A stretch of DNA of 16,662 nucleotides from Nitriliruptorales bacterium (GCA_007133145.1 SLNF01000018.1:1-16662), one strand, 5' to 3'; positions 1-7,896 are shown, counted from the stretch's first letter. A program made the numbers and translations. Notes: generated by a model from the sequence alone, not told the origin.

Positions 1-9
1 CGCGGGCGC

Positions 10-68
10 GCGCGGTCGGCGCCTCAGGGCTGCGTCGGCCGAGGCGGTGTCCGGACACCTGACCGCGC
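10..68 (-). terminator. Possible structured terminator after the decarboxylase gene
   Basis: The sequence just past the decarboxylase stop codon can fold into nested hairpins. The outer arms GCGCGGTC (10-17) and GACCGCGC (61-68) are perfect complements. Inside them are CGCCTC (20-25) with GAGGCG (41-46) and the perfect 14-bp palindrome GGTGTCCGGACACC (46-59). In the minus-strand transcript this would form a three-way structure starting 10 nt after the stop. There is no U-tract, which is common in high-GC actinomycetes. The 14-bp palindrome could instead be an operator for a gene to the left of the window. Confidence 0.3.
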
Positions 69-78
69 CGTCGCCGTG

Positions 79-1581
79 TCACACGCCCGCGAGCTCGACC
101 GGTCGCACGCGACCGTCGAGCTCCGCGCCGACGCGCACGACCTCGTCGACGAGCGCCTCGACGTCGCCGGCCTCGGTCCGGTAGCTCATGACGCAGGCTC
201 GGACGACGTAGCGCCCCTCGTACGCAGCGTTCGAGGGGAAGACCCGCCCGCCCTTCTGGAGCGTGAAGACGAGCCGGTCGTTGAGCGTGTCGAGGTAGTC
301 GGCGGCCTCGGGCCGATCCGCGAGGTCGCCGGGGATGTAGCGGAAGGCGACGATCGCGAGCTCCGGGGTGACCGTCGGCTCGAGCTCGGGGTGCTCGACG
401 ACGAGATGATGGAGCCAGGCGGCGAGCTCGACGTCATGGGCGATGCGCCGGGCGAAGGCCCGCCACCCGTGAGCGAGCAGGGAGACCCAGACCGGCAGAG
501 CGTCGAACGGGCGGGAGAACTGCGGCGTCCACTGGTAGCGCAGGAGCATCTCTGCGGAGGCCTCGTCGTCGAAGCGGGTGTAGTCGGTCTCGAGCGTGAA
601 CGCCGCGTGCTGGCGTGCGGGGTCACGGAAGAGCACGAGGCTCGAGGAGATCGGCTGGTTCATCCACTTGTGCGGGTCGCAGGTGATCGAGTCGGCCCGC
701 TCGATGCCGGCGAACCGCGGTGCGAGATCGGCCACCATCGCTGCGGGTCCGCCGTAGGCGGCGTCGACGTGGAACCAGCAGCCGTGGGCGGCGGCGACCT
801 CGGCGAGGTCGGCGAGGGGGTCGATCGCCCCGAACTCCGTCGTCCCGGCGGTGCCGACGACGCAGATCGGGCGCAACCCGGCGGCCCGGTCGGCGGCGAT
901 CGCCTCGACGAGCGCGTCGGGGCGCATCCGCAGGCGGGCGTCGACGGGGACGCGGCGCACGGCGTCGCTGCCGAGGCCGAGCAGGTCGGCGGCCCGGTCG
1001 ATGGTGTCGTGGACGTCCTCGGAGGCGTAGACGGTCAGCGGCGGTCCCGCCGCCACGCCCTGCCGGCGGACGTCCCAGCCGGCGAGGGCGTCGCGGGCGG
1101 CGGTCAGGGCCATGAAGTTCGCCGTCGCCCCGCCGGGGACGAAGGCGCCGGAGCTGCCGGCCGGCAACCCGAAGCGCTCGGCGAACCAGGCCAGGACGTG
1201 GGTCTCGATCTCGGTGGCCGCGGGGCTGAGCAGCCCGCCGCCGAGGTTCTGATTGAGCCCGGCGGCGAGCAGCGACGCCGGCGCCCCTGGCACCGTGCCC
1301 GCGCCGGTGATGTAGGCCATGAAGCGGCCGTGGCCGGTCTGCGTGCTGCGCTCGAGCGCGATCGCCTCGAGGTTGGCGAGGATCTCATCGTCGTCGAGCG
1401 GTTCGTCGGGCACCGGGCGCAGCACATGGGAGCGCACCTGCGCCCCCGTCTGCTGGCGACCGACCGGCAGGTCGGGCAGCGCCTCGAGGTACCGCGTCCA
1501 GAGGTCGAGGACCCTCGCGCCGAAGGCGTGGGCGCGCTCGGGCGTCCAGTCGAGGTCGTCGAAGGGGGTCGGGCGCTCCAC
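79..1581 (-). CDS. PLP-dependent group II amino acid decarboxylase
   Basis: A 500-residue protein of the pyridoxal-phosphate decarboxylase family (aromatic-L-amino-acid, tyrosine and glutamate decarboxylase type), which removes CO2 from an amino acid to give an amine. The cofactor residues are visible: HVDAAYGG, with Asp273 expected to pair with the pyridine nitrogen, and CDPHKW, with Lys305 as the Schiff-base lysine. The N-terminal third carries the family's GRFMAYITG and FVPGGATANF segments, and the length is normal for the family. I chose the GTG start at 1581 because AGGAG lies 6 nt upstream and family similarity begins just after it. The longer open frame running to 2130 reads through a non-coding repeat array. 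A weak -10-like GATACT lies at 1622-1627 (minus strand), but no good -35 is seen. The substrate cannot be assigned from sequence. The cytosol is the likely location, as no signal peptide is present. Confidence 0.9.
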   Translation of the reverse strand: MERPTPFDDLDWTPERAHAFGARVLDLWTRYLEALPDLPVGRQQTGAQVRSHVLRPVPDEPLDDDEILANLEAIALERSTQTGHGRFMAYITGAGTVPGAPASLLAAGLNQNLGGGLLSPAATEIETHVLAWFAERFGLPAGSSGAFVPGGATANFMALTAARDALAGWDVRRQGVAAGPPLTVYASEDVHDTIDRAADLLGLGSDAVRRVPVDARLRMRPDALVEAIAADRAAGLRPICVVGTAGTTEFGAIDPLADLAEVAAAHGCWFHVDAAYGGPAAMVADLAPRFAGIERADSITCDPHKWMNQPISSSLVLFRDPARQHAAFTLETDYTRFDDEASAEMLLRYQWTPQFSRPFDALPVWVSLLAHGWRAFARRIAHDVELAAWLHHLVVEHPELEPTVTPELAIVAFRYIPGDLADRPEAADYLDTLNDRLVFTLQKGGRVFPSNAAYEGRYVVRACVMSYRTEAGDVEALVDEVVRVGAELDGRVRPVELAGV

Positions 1582-1697
1582 GGCGGCTCCTCTTGGCTCG
1601 GCTCCTCGGTGTCGGCCGTGCAGTATCGCCCCCGCCGCTGGTCGTCTCCGCCCCCTGCCCTCCGCGCCACCGACCCGCCAGGCCCCCCACGCCGCCC

Positions 1698-1931
1698 GAC
1701 CCCCACGCCGAATGGCGGATCCGGACGCCCACAGCGCCCCCCACCCGCCACTCGCCAGGCGCACCGGCGCCACACCGCCGGGCCGCCCGCGCCGAGTGGC
1801 GGCTCCGGACGCCCACAGCGCCACGAGCCGCCACTCGCGAGCCGCGCCGATACCACGCCGCACGACCCCCACGCCGAATGGCGGATCCGGTCGCCCACAG
1901 CGCCACGAGCCGCCACCCGCGAGGCGCACCC
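1698..1931 (-). repeat. Three tandem ~83-bp hairpin-forming repeats
   Basis: Equivalent points fall at 1710, 1794 and 1876, giving periods of 84 and 82 bp. Copies 1 and 3 are identical over 27 bp (1698-1724 and 1864-1890) and agree at all but one position over about 41 bp. Copies 2 and 3 share the segment CGCCCACAGCGCCACGAGCC. Each copy contains an inverted repeat. In copy 2 it is perfect: 13-bp arms at 1793-1805 and 1825-1837 around a 19-nt loop. In copies 1 and 3 the arm differences become G:U pairs if the minus strand is transcribed, but A:C mismatches on the plus strand. The core GGCGCTGTGGGCG (minus sense) is conserved in the loop side of all copies. The function is unknown; a dispersed intergenic repeat family or a transcript-stabilising or attenuating element between operon and decarboxylase are both possible. 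Confidence 0.8.
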
Positions 1932-1948
1932 GGTCGTCCGCACTCGCA

Positions 1949-1962
1949 CGCGGCAGGCCGCG
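1949..1962 (-). terminator. Possible terminator hairpin after the dms operon
   Basis: CGCGG and CCGCG arms flank a CAGG tetraloop 14 nt after the stop codon of the last dms-operon gene. The stem is very GC-rich but only 5 bp long, and no U-tract follows. Its position directly behind the operon is the main argument for it. Read-through into the repeat array and the decarboxylase is equally possible. Confidence 0.35.
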
Positions 1963-1976
1963 CGGGGGGAACGGGC

Positions 1977-3134
1977 TCAGCGCCCCTCGAGCCTGCGGAC
2001 GACGTCGGCGTCGAGGCGGGCGGCCACCGCTGGCGGCAGCGCCGCGCCGAAGGGGTTGGCCCGCCTGAACGCACAGACGTCGCAGAGCTCGGCGCCGGTG
2101 TCGGGGAAGGTGGTCCCGCAGCGACCGCACACGGCCTTGGCGATCTCGTCGAGGTCGACCACGTCGTCCTCGAGCAGCGCATCGAGCCCCCAGTGCTCGG
2201 GCGCGGAGAGCGCGTCCTCAGGGCAGAGCTCGATGCAATCGCCCGCACCGCCGCAGGCCGCCGGATGCTGCCGCAGCACCGTGCGGGTCACCGTCGAGCC
2301 GTCGGGCCCGGTCTCGGTCACGTCGACGAGCGCGAGGGCGTCCTCCGGGCACGCCCGCACGCAGACCCCGCAGGCGGTGCAGCCCTCGGAGACCAACGCG
2401 AGGCCCGGGCCGGGCAGGTCGGCGGGGCAGGGGGCGGCTCCGTCCGCACCCGGGCGGTGAGCGCCGGCGGGCTCGCTGCGGCCCGCCGGGGCCTCGTCGG
2501 CCACGGCAGCGGCCCCCGCGGCGGGGCCGGGCTCATCGGCGTCAGCCACCTCTGGCCCCGCGACCGGATCGGCGTCGACCACGCCGGGGGTGGGCGCGGC
2601 CTCGGTCATCCCGGCCTCGACCGCGGCGTCCTGCCCCTTGGCGGCGAGGGAGCGCAGCGCGGCCACGAGTCGGCGGTGCCCACTCGCACGGGGATCGGGG
2701 GTCGCGTCGTGCTCGGGCAGCATGAGCAGTCGCCGACGGCTCACCGCCATGACCGTCGCGTCGAGGACGTGGCGCCGGCGCTGCTGGGCGGGCTCGGCCT
2801 CAGCGGCGACCCACGCCCCGACGCCGAGGGCGGCGAGCACCCGTCCGACGCGTGCGAGCAGCGCGGAAGCGGCGTGGGCTTCGGCGCAGCCATCGGTGCG
2901 CACCCAGACGTGCTCGGCGCCGAGGTCGACGAGCTCGTAGAGCACGTGCTCGGGCAGCGCCCCGACGCAGGTCGGCAGGACGACGACCGCGCGACCCTTC
3001 GCGCCGCGCCCGGGGGAGGGGTGCTCGGCACAGGCGAGCTCGATGGTGACGGGCTCGCGCTGGCGCGCGGTCCAGGCCAGCAGGGGCTGCACCCGCTCAG
3101 CGAGCGTTGCGGCGCCAGCCGTCACGCCGGTCAT
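1977..3134 (-). CDS. Iron-sulfur / zinc-ribbon protein in the dms operon
   Basis: A 385-residue cytosolic-type protein that I do not recognise as a named family. Residues about 48-105 form an alpha/beta segment with Cys56 (VVVLPTCVG) and Cys83 (VRTDGCAEAH), faintly like the MvhD/FlpD-type hydrogenase iron-sulfur subunit; this is memory-based similarity only. Residues about 175-245 are an Ala/Pro/Gly/Asp linker. Then comes a two-cluster ferredoxin domain. The first motif is complete (Cys252, 255, 258, 262 followed by Pro). The second has Cys294, 300 and 304 but Ala297 where the second cysteine should be, so one cluster may be [3Fe-4S] or have another ligand. A zinc-ribbon-like pair follows (Cys336/339 and Cys351/354). 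The ATG overlaps the chaperone's TGA (ATGA), implying translational coupling. As the last gene of the operon it probably moves electrons to or from the reductase, or aids its assembly. Both roles are inferences. Confidence 0.75.
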   Translation of the reverse strand: MTGVTAGAATLAERVQPLLAWTARQREPVTIELACAEHPSPGRGAKGRAVVVLPTCVGALPEHVLYELVDLGAEHVWVRTDGCAEAHAASALLARVGRVLAALGVGAWVAAEAEPAQQRRRHVLDATVMAVSRRRLLMLPEHDATPDPRASGHRRLVAALRSLAAKGQDAAVEAGMTEAAPTPGVVDADPVAGPEVADADEPGPAAGAAAVADEAPAGRSEPAGAHRPGADGAAPCPADLPGPGLALVSEGCTACGVCVRACPEDALALVDVTETGPDGSTVTRTVLRQHPAACGGAGDCIELCPEDALSAPEHWGLDALLEDDVVDLDEIAKAVCGRCGTTFPDTGAELCDVCAFRRANPFGAALPPAVAARLDADVVRRLEGR

Positions 3135-3841
3135 TCGCGGAGCGCCCTGCCGCAGACACGGTCGGCAGCGTGCTCGAGGGTGGCGAACCCCAGTGCGCTG
3201 ACCCCTTGGTAGAAGGCCGTCTCCGCGCGCTCGCCGATGAGGACCATGAGGTCGGGCCCCCAGACGAGGAGGTGGGCGTCGAGGAACTCGCCCATCGCGT
3301 CGAGGACGCGTGAGCGCTCGGCCTCGTCGCCGGCCTCGATCGCGTCGAGCGCCCGGGTCGCGAGTGCCGCCACGAACGCGAGCTCGAGGCCGATGTGGTC
3401 GTCGGGGTCACGCCCCACGCGTGGCGCGGTGAGGTCGAATCGGGCGTAGAACGCCCGCACCTGCATCGTCTCCTCCTCGAAGACGAGCCCGTCGGCGGAG
3501 CGGTGCACCGACTCGTGCGGCGGCGCGAGGAGGGTGTCGGGCCCGACGAAGAGCCTGGCGTGGTCCCGCTTGACCGCACGGGCGTCCTCTCCACGCTCCC
3601 CCGAGGCCGCGAGGAGGTCGAGTCCACGCGCGGTGAGGTCCCCGGAGGGCAGGGGCCAGTCGGCGAGCATCGCCGGGTCCCGGGTGGCGTCGAGCACGTC
3701 GGCGTCAGGGGCGGCGAGCAGCAGGCGCGAGAGGACCGTCGCCGCGGCAGCGAGGCCGTCGAGCTCCTCGGGGGAGAGCCCGACGGCGCCCCCGGGCCCG
3801 GTCGGGTCCTCGGGGGCGCGTTCGGGATGCGCGTCGGTCAT
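3131..3841 (-). CDS. TorD/DmsD-family molybdoenzyme chaperone
   Basis: A 236-residue all-helical redox-enzyme maturation protein. Members of this family bind the Tat signal peptide of their partner molybdoenzyme, hold it until bis-MGD and the iron-sulfur cluster are inserted, then release it for export. Visible family signatures are DHARLFVGP (93-101), PPHESVH (107-113), YARFDLTAP (132-140) and the PDDHIGLELAF block around 146-156. Length is slightly above the usual ~200 residues because of a charged, proline-rich N-terminal tail of about 20 residues. It starts 10 nt after dmsC; no strong ribosome binding site is seen, so coupling to dmsC is likely. Its stop overlaps the next gene by 4 nt. 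The partner is almost certainly the DmsA encoded in the same operon. Whether it is closer to DmsD or TorD cannot be decided by eye. Confidence 0.88.
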   Translation of the reverse strand: MTDAHPERAPEDPTGPGGAVGLSPEELDGLAAAATVLSRLLLAAPDADVLDATRDPAMLADWPLPSGDLTARGLDLLAASGERGEDARAVKRDHARLFVGPDTLLAPPHESVHRSADGLVFEEETMQVRAFYARFDLTAPRVGRDPDDHIGLELAFVAALATRALDAIEAGDEAERSRVLDAMGEFLDAHLLVWGPDLMVLIGERAETAFYQGVSALGFATLEHAADRVCGRALRE

Positions 3842-3851
3842 CGGGTGGGGC

Positions 3852-4790
3852 TCACATCCCGATGCGCGTCATCGACTCGTAGAACATCGAGCGGCCGATG
3901 AACTCGCCGACGAAGACGAGCCCGAAGGCCACCGTCGCGACGACGGCGAGCGGCTGGGGGTTGACCTCGGTGCGCGACGCGAAGCGGTAGACGAAGAACC
4001 CGAGCAGCCCCGCGCCGAGGAAGACGAGCGCCAGGCGGAGGGCGAACATCGCGCCGGAGAACACCTCGGCGCTCGCCACCGCGGCCGCGCCACCCTGCGA
4101 GAGCTCGTTGAGGTGCAGCGGGATGATGACGAAGGCCGCGCCGAGGAGCACGATCGAGGCGAGGGCGATGCCCTTGAGGCTTGCCGTGATCGTCGCGAGG
4201 TCACGCTCGTCGGTCGCCGGCTCCTCGCCAGCCTGCTCCATCTGGCGGCGGCGCCACATGACCGTGCCCATGAAGGCCGCACCCACGGCGAGGCTGCCGA
4301 GCAGCAGCGTCGTGACCGCGAACTGCACGGGGGTGACCCAGGTGTTCCAGGCCGGCACCGCGTCGAGCGAGGCGTAGATCATCGCCATCGAGGCGACGAG
4401 CCCCACGCCGACGAGGGCGGTGAGCCCGGCGAGCACCTGGCGCAACTGCGCACTGCCCCACTTGAAGTACTGCATCGCCGCGAAGGCGAAGCCCAGCCCG
4501 GCGAAGCCGAGGCCGAAGGCGATCTCGCGGCTCAGCCACGAGGAGTCGACGTGGCGCAGCACGTTGATGGCGTTCATCGGCGTGCCGAGGTGGAAGATCG
4601 ACGCGGCGAGGCCGAGCACGAGCGTGACCCCGACGGCGTAGGTCGCCGGGTCGGTGAGCCGGTCGATCTCCTCGGCCGACCGCCCGCCCCGGGTGCGCGC
4701 GAGGACCTGGACGACGCCGAGGACGATGAACGCCCCGACGCTCATCTGGGCGAAGATGCTGAAGATGGTCATCGACAGGTCGGTGAACAT
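3852..4790 (-). CDS. dmsC: DmsC-type quinol-oxidising membrane anchor
   Basis: A 312-residue integral membrane protein with about eight hydrophobic segments (roughly residues 8-30, 50-70, 90-108, 117-139, 152-178, 205-227, 243-270 and 281-299), matching the eight helices of DmsC. It anchors DmsAB and oxidises menaquinol, passing electrons to DmsB. The FHLGTP motif holds His67, equivalent to the histidine of E. coli DmsC implicated in menaquinol oxidation, followed by the family's SSWLSREI block (83-90). The hydrophilic loop at about 179-200 is charged. The start is an ATG 3 nt after the dmsB stop, and the chaperone gene follows after 10 nt, so the genes form one tight transcription unit. Slightly longer than the E. 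coli protein (287 residues). Confidence 0.9.
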   Translation of the reverse strand: MFTDLSMTIFSIFAQMSVGAFIVLGVVQVLARTRGGRSAEEIDRLTDPATYAVGVTLVLGLAASIFHLGTPMNAINVLRHVDSSWLSREIAFGLGFAGLGFAFAAMQYFKWGSAQLRQVLAGLTALVGVGLVASMAMIYASLDAVPAWNTWVTPVQFAVTTLLLGSLAVGAAFMGTVMWRRRQMEQAGEEPATDERDLATITASLKGIALASIVLLGAAFVIIPLHLNELSQGGAAAVASAEVFSGAMFALRLALVFLGAGLLGFFVYRFASRTEVNPQPLAVVATVAFGLVFVGEFIGRSMFYESMTRIGM

Positions 4791-4793
4791 GAC

Positions 4794-5411
4794 TCAGACC
4801 TCACGCGGGTTGTTGATGGCCCCGGTCGCCGCCCCGACGGGCTCGGCGCTGCGGTGCGGGGTGATGACGAGGTTGGGCTGGGTGACCGAGGGGTCGGGCA
4901 GCGGGGCGATCGCCGCGACGTCGCCGTACTTCTCCCGCAGCTCGTCGATGGGACCCCAGTCGAGGGCCCGCGAGGGGCACGCGGCGACGCAGGCCGGGTC
5001 GAGGCCCTCCCCCCGGAAGTCGGTGCAGAGGTCGCACTTCGACATGCGCCCGGTCTCGGCGTTGTACTGGGGCGCGGAGTAGGGGCAGGCCCATTCACAG
5101 TAGCGGCACCCCACGCAGAGGTCGTCGTCGACGGCGACGACCCCGTCCTCGCGCTGGTGCATCGCGGTGGTCGGGCACACGTCGGCGCAGACGGCGTCGT
5201 CGCAGTGGTTGCACGCCATCGTCATGTAGTTCGCGAAGATGTTCGGCGCGAAGGTGTCGCCGGTGATCTGCCAGGTGCCGCCGCCGTACTCCGCGACGCG
5301 CCGCCAGTTCACGCCGAGGGGCAAGTCGTGCTTGTCCTTACAGGCGATCTGGCAGGCCTTGCACCCCGTGCAGAGCGTCTGGTCGAAGTAGAACCCGAGT
5401 TTGACAGCCAT
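4794..5411 (-). CDS. dmsB: DmsB-type four-cluster ferredoxin subunit
   Basis: A 205-residue electron-transfer subunit that carries electrons from the DmsC anchor to the molybdenum subunit. All sixteen cluster cysteines are visible in four groups: Cys14/17/20/24, Cys67/70/75/79, Cys99/102/105/109 and Cys126/129/141/145. This is the complete DmsB pattern for four [4Fe-4S] clusters, including the CNHCDDAVCADVCP and CDLCTDF motifs. There is no signal peptide, as expected for a subunit exported together with its Tat-bearing partner. The ATG at 5411 has GAGGGAG about 9 nt upstream and lies 19 nt behind the dmsA stop. Related subunits of other molybdoenzymes (e.g. NrfC-like, PhsB-like) share this cysteine pattern, but the neighbours fix the assignment to a DMSO-reductase-type complex. 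Confidence 0.93.
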   Translation of the reverse strand: MAVKLGFYFDQTLCTGCKACQIACKDKHDLPLGVNWRRVAEYGGGTWQITGDTFAPNIFANYMTMACNHCDDAVCADVCPTTAMHQREDGVVAVDDDLCVGCRYCEWACPYSAPQYNAETGRMSKCDLCTDFRGEGLDPACVAACPSRALDWGPIDELREKYGDVAAIAPLPDPSVTQPNLVITPHRSAEPVGAATGAINNPREV

Positions 5412-5430
5412 GGTGTCTGCTCCCTCTGCC

Positions 5431-7896
5431 TCAGGCCCGCGTGATCTGCACGAGGGTGGTGTGCTGGGCGTTGCCCTTGTGGATGGGCGACTGACGCCAG
5501 CTCGTGAGCGTGTTCACCGAGCCGCCGACGTCGACGCCCTGCTCGTCGGGCGTGAACCACGCGCCCTGCGGCACCGAGACCACGCCCGGGGCGATGCGGA
5601 CGGTGACCCTTGCGGGCAGGCGGATCCTGCCGCGCTCGTTGAAGACCTCGACGGTGTCGTCGTTGGCGATCCCGCGCTCCTCGGCGTCGACCGGGTTCAT
5701 CCAGACGATCTGCGGGTGCGCCTCCTCGAGCCACGGCAGGTTGCCGTACGTCGAGTGGGTGCGCTGCTTGTAGTGGTGGCCGATGCACTGCAGCGGGTAG
5801 TCGTCGCGCTCGCGCGCCTCCGCCGGTCCCTCCCAGGTGTCGAGGTGCTCCGGCAGGGCGGTGATGCGGTCGCCCTCGGGCAGCTCCCAGGTCTCGGCCA
5901 TCTCCCAGAGCTGGGTCGAGAAGATCTCGATCTTGCCCGACGGGGTGGGCAGCGGGTGCTCCTCGGGGTCCTCCCGGAAGTCCTGCAAGGGGACGTAGCC
6001 GACCTCCGGTGGGTTGGGGTCCCGCCACACCCCCATCTCCTTGAGCTCCTCGAAGCTCGGCAGGTCGGGAATGTCCTCGCGGGAGGCATCGAGGATGTGG
6101 CGCACCCACTCCTCCTGGGTGCGGCCCTCGGTGAACGCCTCTTCGGTGCCGAGCCGCTTGGCGATCTCGCTGCACATCTCGTAGACGGTCTTGCAGTCGT
6201 AGGGCGGCTCGACGACCTGGTTGCCAAGGATGGCGTAGCCCATGTTGCCGGCGCTGCCCTGCGCGACGAGGTCGAGCTGCTCGGCGTTCATCGCGTCGGG
6301 AAGGAGGATGTCGGCGTAGCGCGCCGAGACCGTCATCCGGGTGTCGATGACGACGATCATCTCGCACTTCGAGTCGTCCTCGAGGAGCTCGATCGTGCGG
6401 TTGATGTCACCGTGCTGGTTCGTGAGGGCGTTGCCGGCGTAGTTCCAGATCATCTTGATCGGGACCTCGAGCTTCTCGGCGCCCTGGATGCCGGCGTTCG
6501 TCGCCGTCATCTCCGGGCCCTTCTCGACCGCGTCGGTCCAGGCGAAGACGGGGATCGAGGTCTCGACGGGGTTCTCGCTGGCGTAGGGGTTGGCCATCGG
6601 CAGGCCGTAGGAGCCCTCGCGTTCGCCCGTGCTGCCGCCGCGGATCCCGATGTTGCCGGTCATCGCCACGAGGGTGAAGATCGCGCGCGCCTGGTTCTCG
6701 CCGTTCGCGTGGCGCTGGGGACCCCAGCCCTGGTTGATGTAGGTCGGCTTCGTCGTGGCGATCTCACGGGCCAGCCGCACGATCGTGTCGGCGGGCACCC
6801 CGGTGATCGAAGCCGCCCACTGCGGGGTCTTCTCGACCCCGTCAGGCCCCTCGCCCATGAGGTAGGCGACGTAGGAGTTGCCCGCGGGGATGTCCTCGGG
6901 CATGTGGTCCTCGTCGAAGCCCTGGCAGTGGCTGTCGAGGAACTCCTGGTCGTGCAGCCCCTCGCTGACCATGACATGGGCCATCCCGGCGACGAGCGCA
7001 GCGTCGGTGCCCGGGCGCAGCGGCACCCACTCGTCGGCGACGCCGAGAGCGGTCTCGGAGTAGCGCGGGTCGATGACGATCGTCCGCACCTTCGACTGCT
7101 CACGGGTGCGCTGGGAGACCCAGAGCTCGCCCCCGCCCGACATCCGCGTCTCGAGCGGGTTGTTGCCGAACATCACCTGCAGCTTCGCGCTCTTGGCGTC
7201 GTCGAGGCTGTTCGCGCCGATCCATCCGCCGTAGTGGTAGGCGACCGCACCCTGGATCTGGGCGGTGGAGTAGTCGGCGTAGTGGTTGAGGTAGCCCCCG
7301 ACGGTGTTCATGAGCCGGGCGATCGGGGTGATCGCCGGTGGCCAGGACTTCGCGATCGTGCCGCGGATCGTGCCGGTGCCGTAGTTGAGGTAGATCGCCT
7401 CGTTGCCGTACTCGTCGATGATCCGCTGGACGGCCTCGGCGATCTCGTCGTAGGCCTGCTCCCAGCTGATCTCCTCCCACTCGCCGCCGCCGCGCTTGCC
7501 GACGCGCTTCATCGGGGTCTTGAGACGGTCGGGGGTGTACATCCGCTGGCGGTAGTTCAGTCCCCGCACACACGCCCGGATCTGCTGGCTGCCGAGGTCG
7601 TCGTCGCCGGTGTCGTCGGGCAGCACCCGGACGACCCGACCGTCGGCGACCTGCATGCGCAGCGGACAGCAGGACCCACAGTTGACGACGCAGGCCGACC
7701 ACAGCGTCTCGAGATCCTCGCCTTCCTCGGCGGCCGACGCCGACAGCCCGGCGCCGGGGAGCAGCCCCAGTTGGCGCGTGCCGCTCGCGAGCGCGACCCC
7801 GCCCCCAGCCACGGCGGACCACTTGAGGAACGAGCGTCGGGAGATGCCGCCCGGGGAGGCGTCGGTGGAGGTGGGGTGATCGCTGATCGCAGTCAT
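5431..7896 (-). CDS. dmsA: DMSO reductase catalytic subunit DmsA (Mo-bisMGD)
   Basis: An 821-residue molybdopterin oxidoreductase closely resembling E. coli DmsA throughout its length. It reduces DMSO or related S-/N-oxides on the outer face of the membrane. A Tat signal is clear: SRRSFLK (Arg20-Arg21), a hydrophobic stretch, and a likely cleavage after SASAA (Ala56). The N-terminal [4Fe-4S] ligands are Cys69, Cys73, Cys77 and Cys109, with an extra Cys76 where E. coli has Arg. Ser210 in HYADYSTAQI aligns with the serine that ligates molybdenum in DmsA. Typical blocks include MFGNNPLETRMSGGG, GWGPQRHANGE and HHYKQRTHSTYGN. AGAGG lies upstream of the ATG, and a Crp/Fnr-like dyad lies 42 bp upstream. 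It is the first gene of the five-gene operon. The exact substrate (DMSO, TMAO or another oxide) is inferred only from similarity. Confidence 0.94.
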   Translation of the reverse strand: MTAISDHPTSTDASPGGISRRSFLKWSAVAGGGVALASGTRQLGLLPGAGLSASAAEEGEDLETLWSACVVNCGSCCPLRMQVADGRVVRVLPDDTGDDDLGSQQIRACVRGLNYRQRMYTPDRLKTPMKRVGKRGGGEWEEISWEQAYDEIAEAVQRIIDEYGNEAIYLNYGTGTIRGTIAKSWPPAITPIARLMNTVGGYLNHYADYSTAQIQGAVAYHYGGWIGANSLDDAKSAKLQVMFGNNPLETRMSGGGELWVSQRTREQSKVRTIVIDPRYSETALGVADEWVPLRPGTDAALVAGMAHVMVSEGLHDQEFLDSHCQGFDEDHMPEDIPAGNSYVAYLMGEGPDGVEKTPQWAASITGVPADTIVRLAREIATTKPTYINQGWGPQRHANGENQARAIFTLVAMTGNIGIRGGSTGEREGSYGLPMANPYASENPVETSIPVFAWTDAVEKGPEMTATNAGIQGAEKLEVPIKMIWNYAGNALTNQHGDINRTIELLEDDSKCEMIVVIDTRMTVSARYADILLPDAMNAEQLDLVAQGSAGNMGYAILGNQVVEPPYDCKTVYEMCSEIAKRLGTEEAFTEGRTQEEWVRHILDASREDIPDLPSFEELKEMGVWRDPNPPEVGYVPLQDFREDPEEHPLPTPSGKIEIFSTQLWEMAETWELPEGDRITALPEHLDTWEGPAEARERDDYPLQCIGHHYKQRTHSTYGNLPWLEEAHPQIVWMNPVDAEERGIANDDTVEVFNERGRIRLPARVTVRIAPGVVSVPQGAWFTPDEQGVDVGGSVNTLTSWRQSPIHKGNAQHTTLVQITRA

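Larger units (their letters stand above)
1582..1976. other. 395-bp intergenic region with a repeat array
   Basis: This gap between two minus-strand genes holds, in minus-strand order, a small hairpin just after the dms operon stop (1949-1962), three tandem imperfect repeats (1698-1931), and a plain leader of about 110 nt before the decarboxylase start. Open frames cross it in several phases, but the repeat spacings (84 and 82 bp) shift frame between copies and no conserved protein domain is visible. I therefore read it as non-coding. Confidence 0.7.

Noticed and set aside
1698..1931. CRISPR array
   Set aside because: Only three imperfect ~83-bp units, with no short identical repeats separated by unique spacers and no cas genes nearby.
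1582..2130. N-terminal extension of the decarboxylase by about 183 residues
   Set aside because: It translates the repeat array and runs into the preceding gene, while a GTG with a good ribosome binding site lies exactly where family similarity begins.
76..2460. A 794-codon open frame on the plus strand, antisense to the decarboxylase and the iron-sulfur gene
   Set aside because: Its composition is the Arg/Gly/Asp/Val-rich mirror of real genes. It crosses two genes and a repeat array, and both opposite frames carry clear family motifs.
3534..5444. A 636-codon plus-strand open frame opposite dmsB, dmsC and the chaperone gene
   Set aside because: Composition artefact spanning three recognised genes, with no motif.
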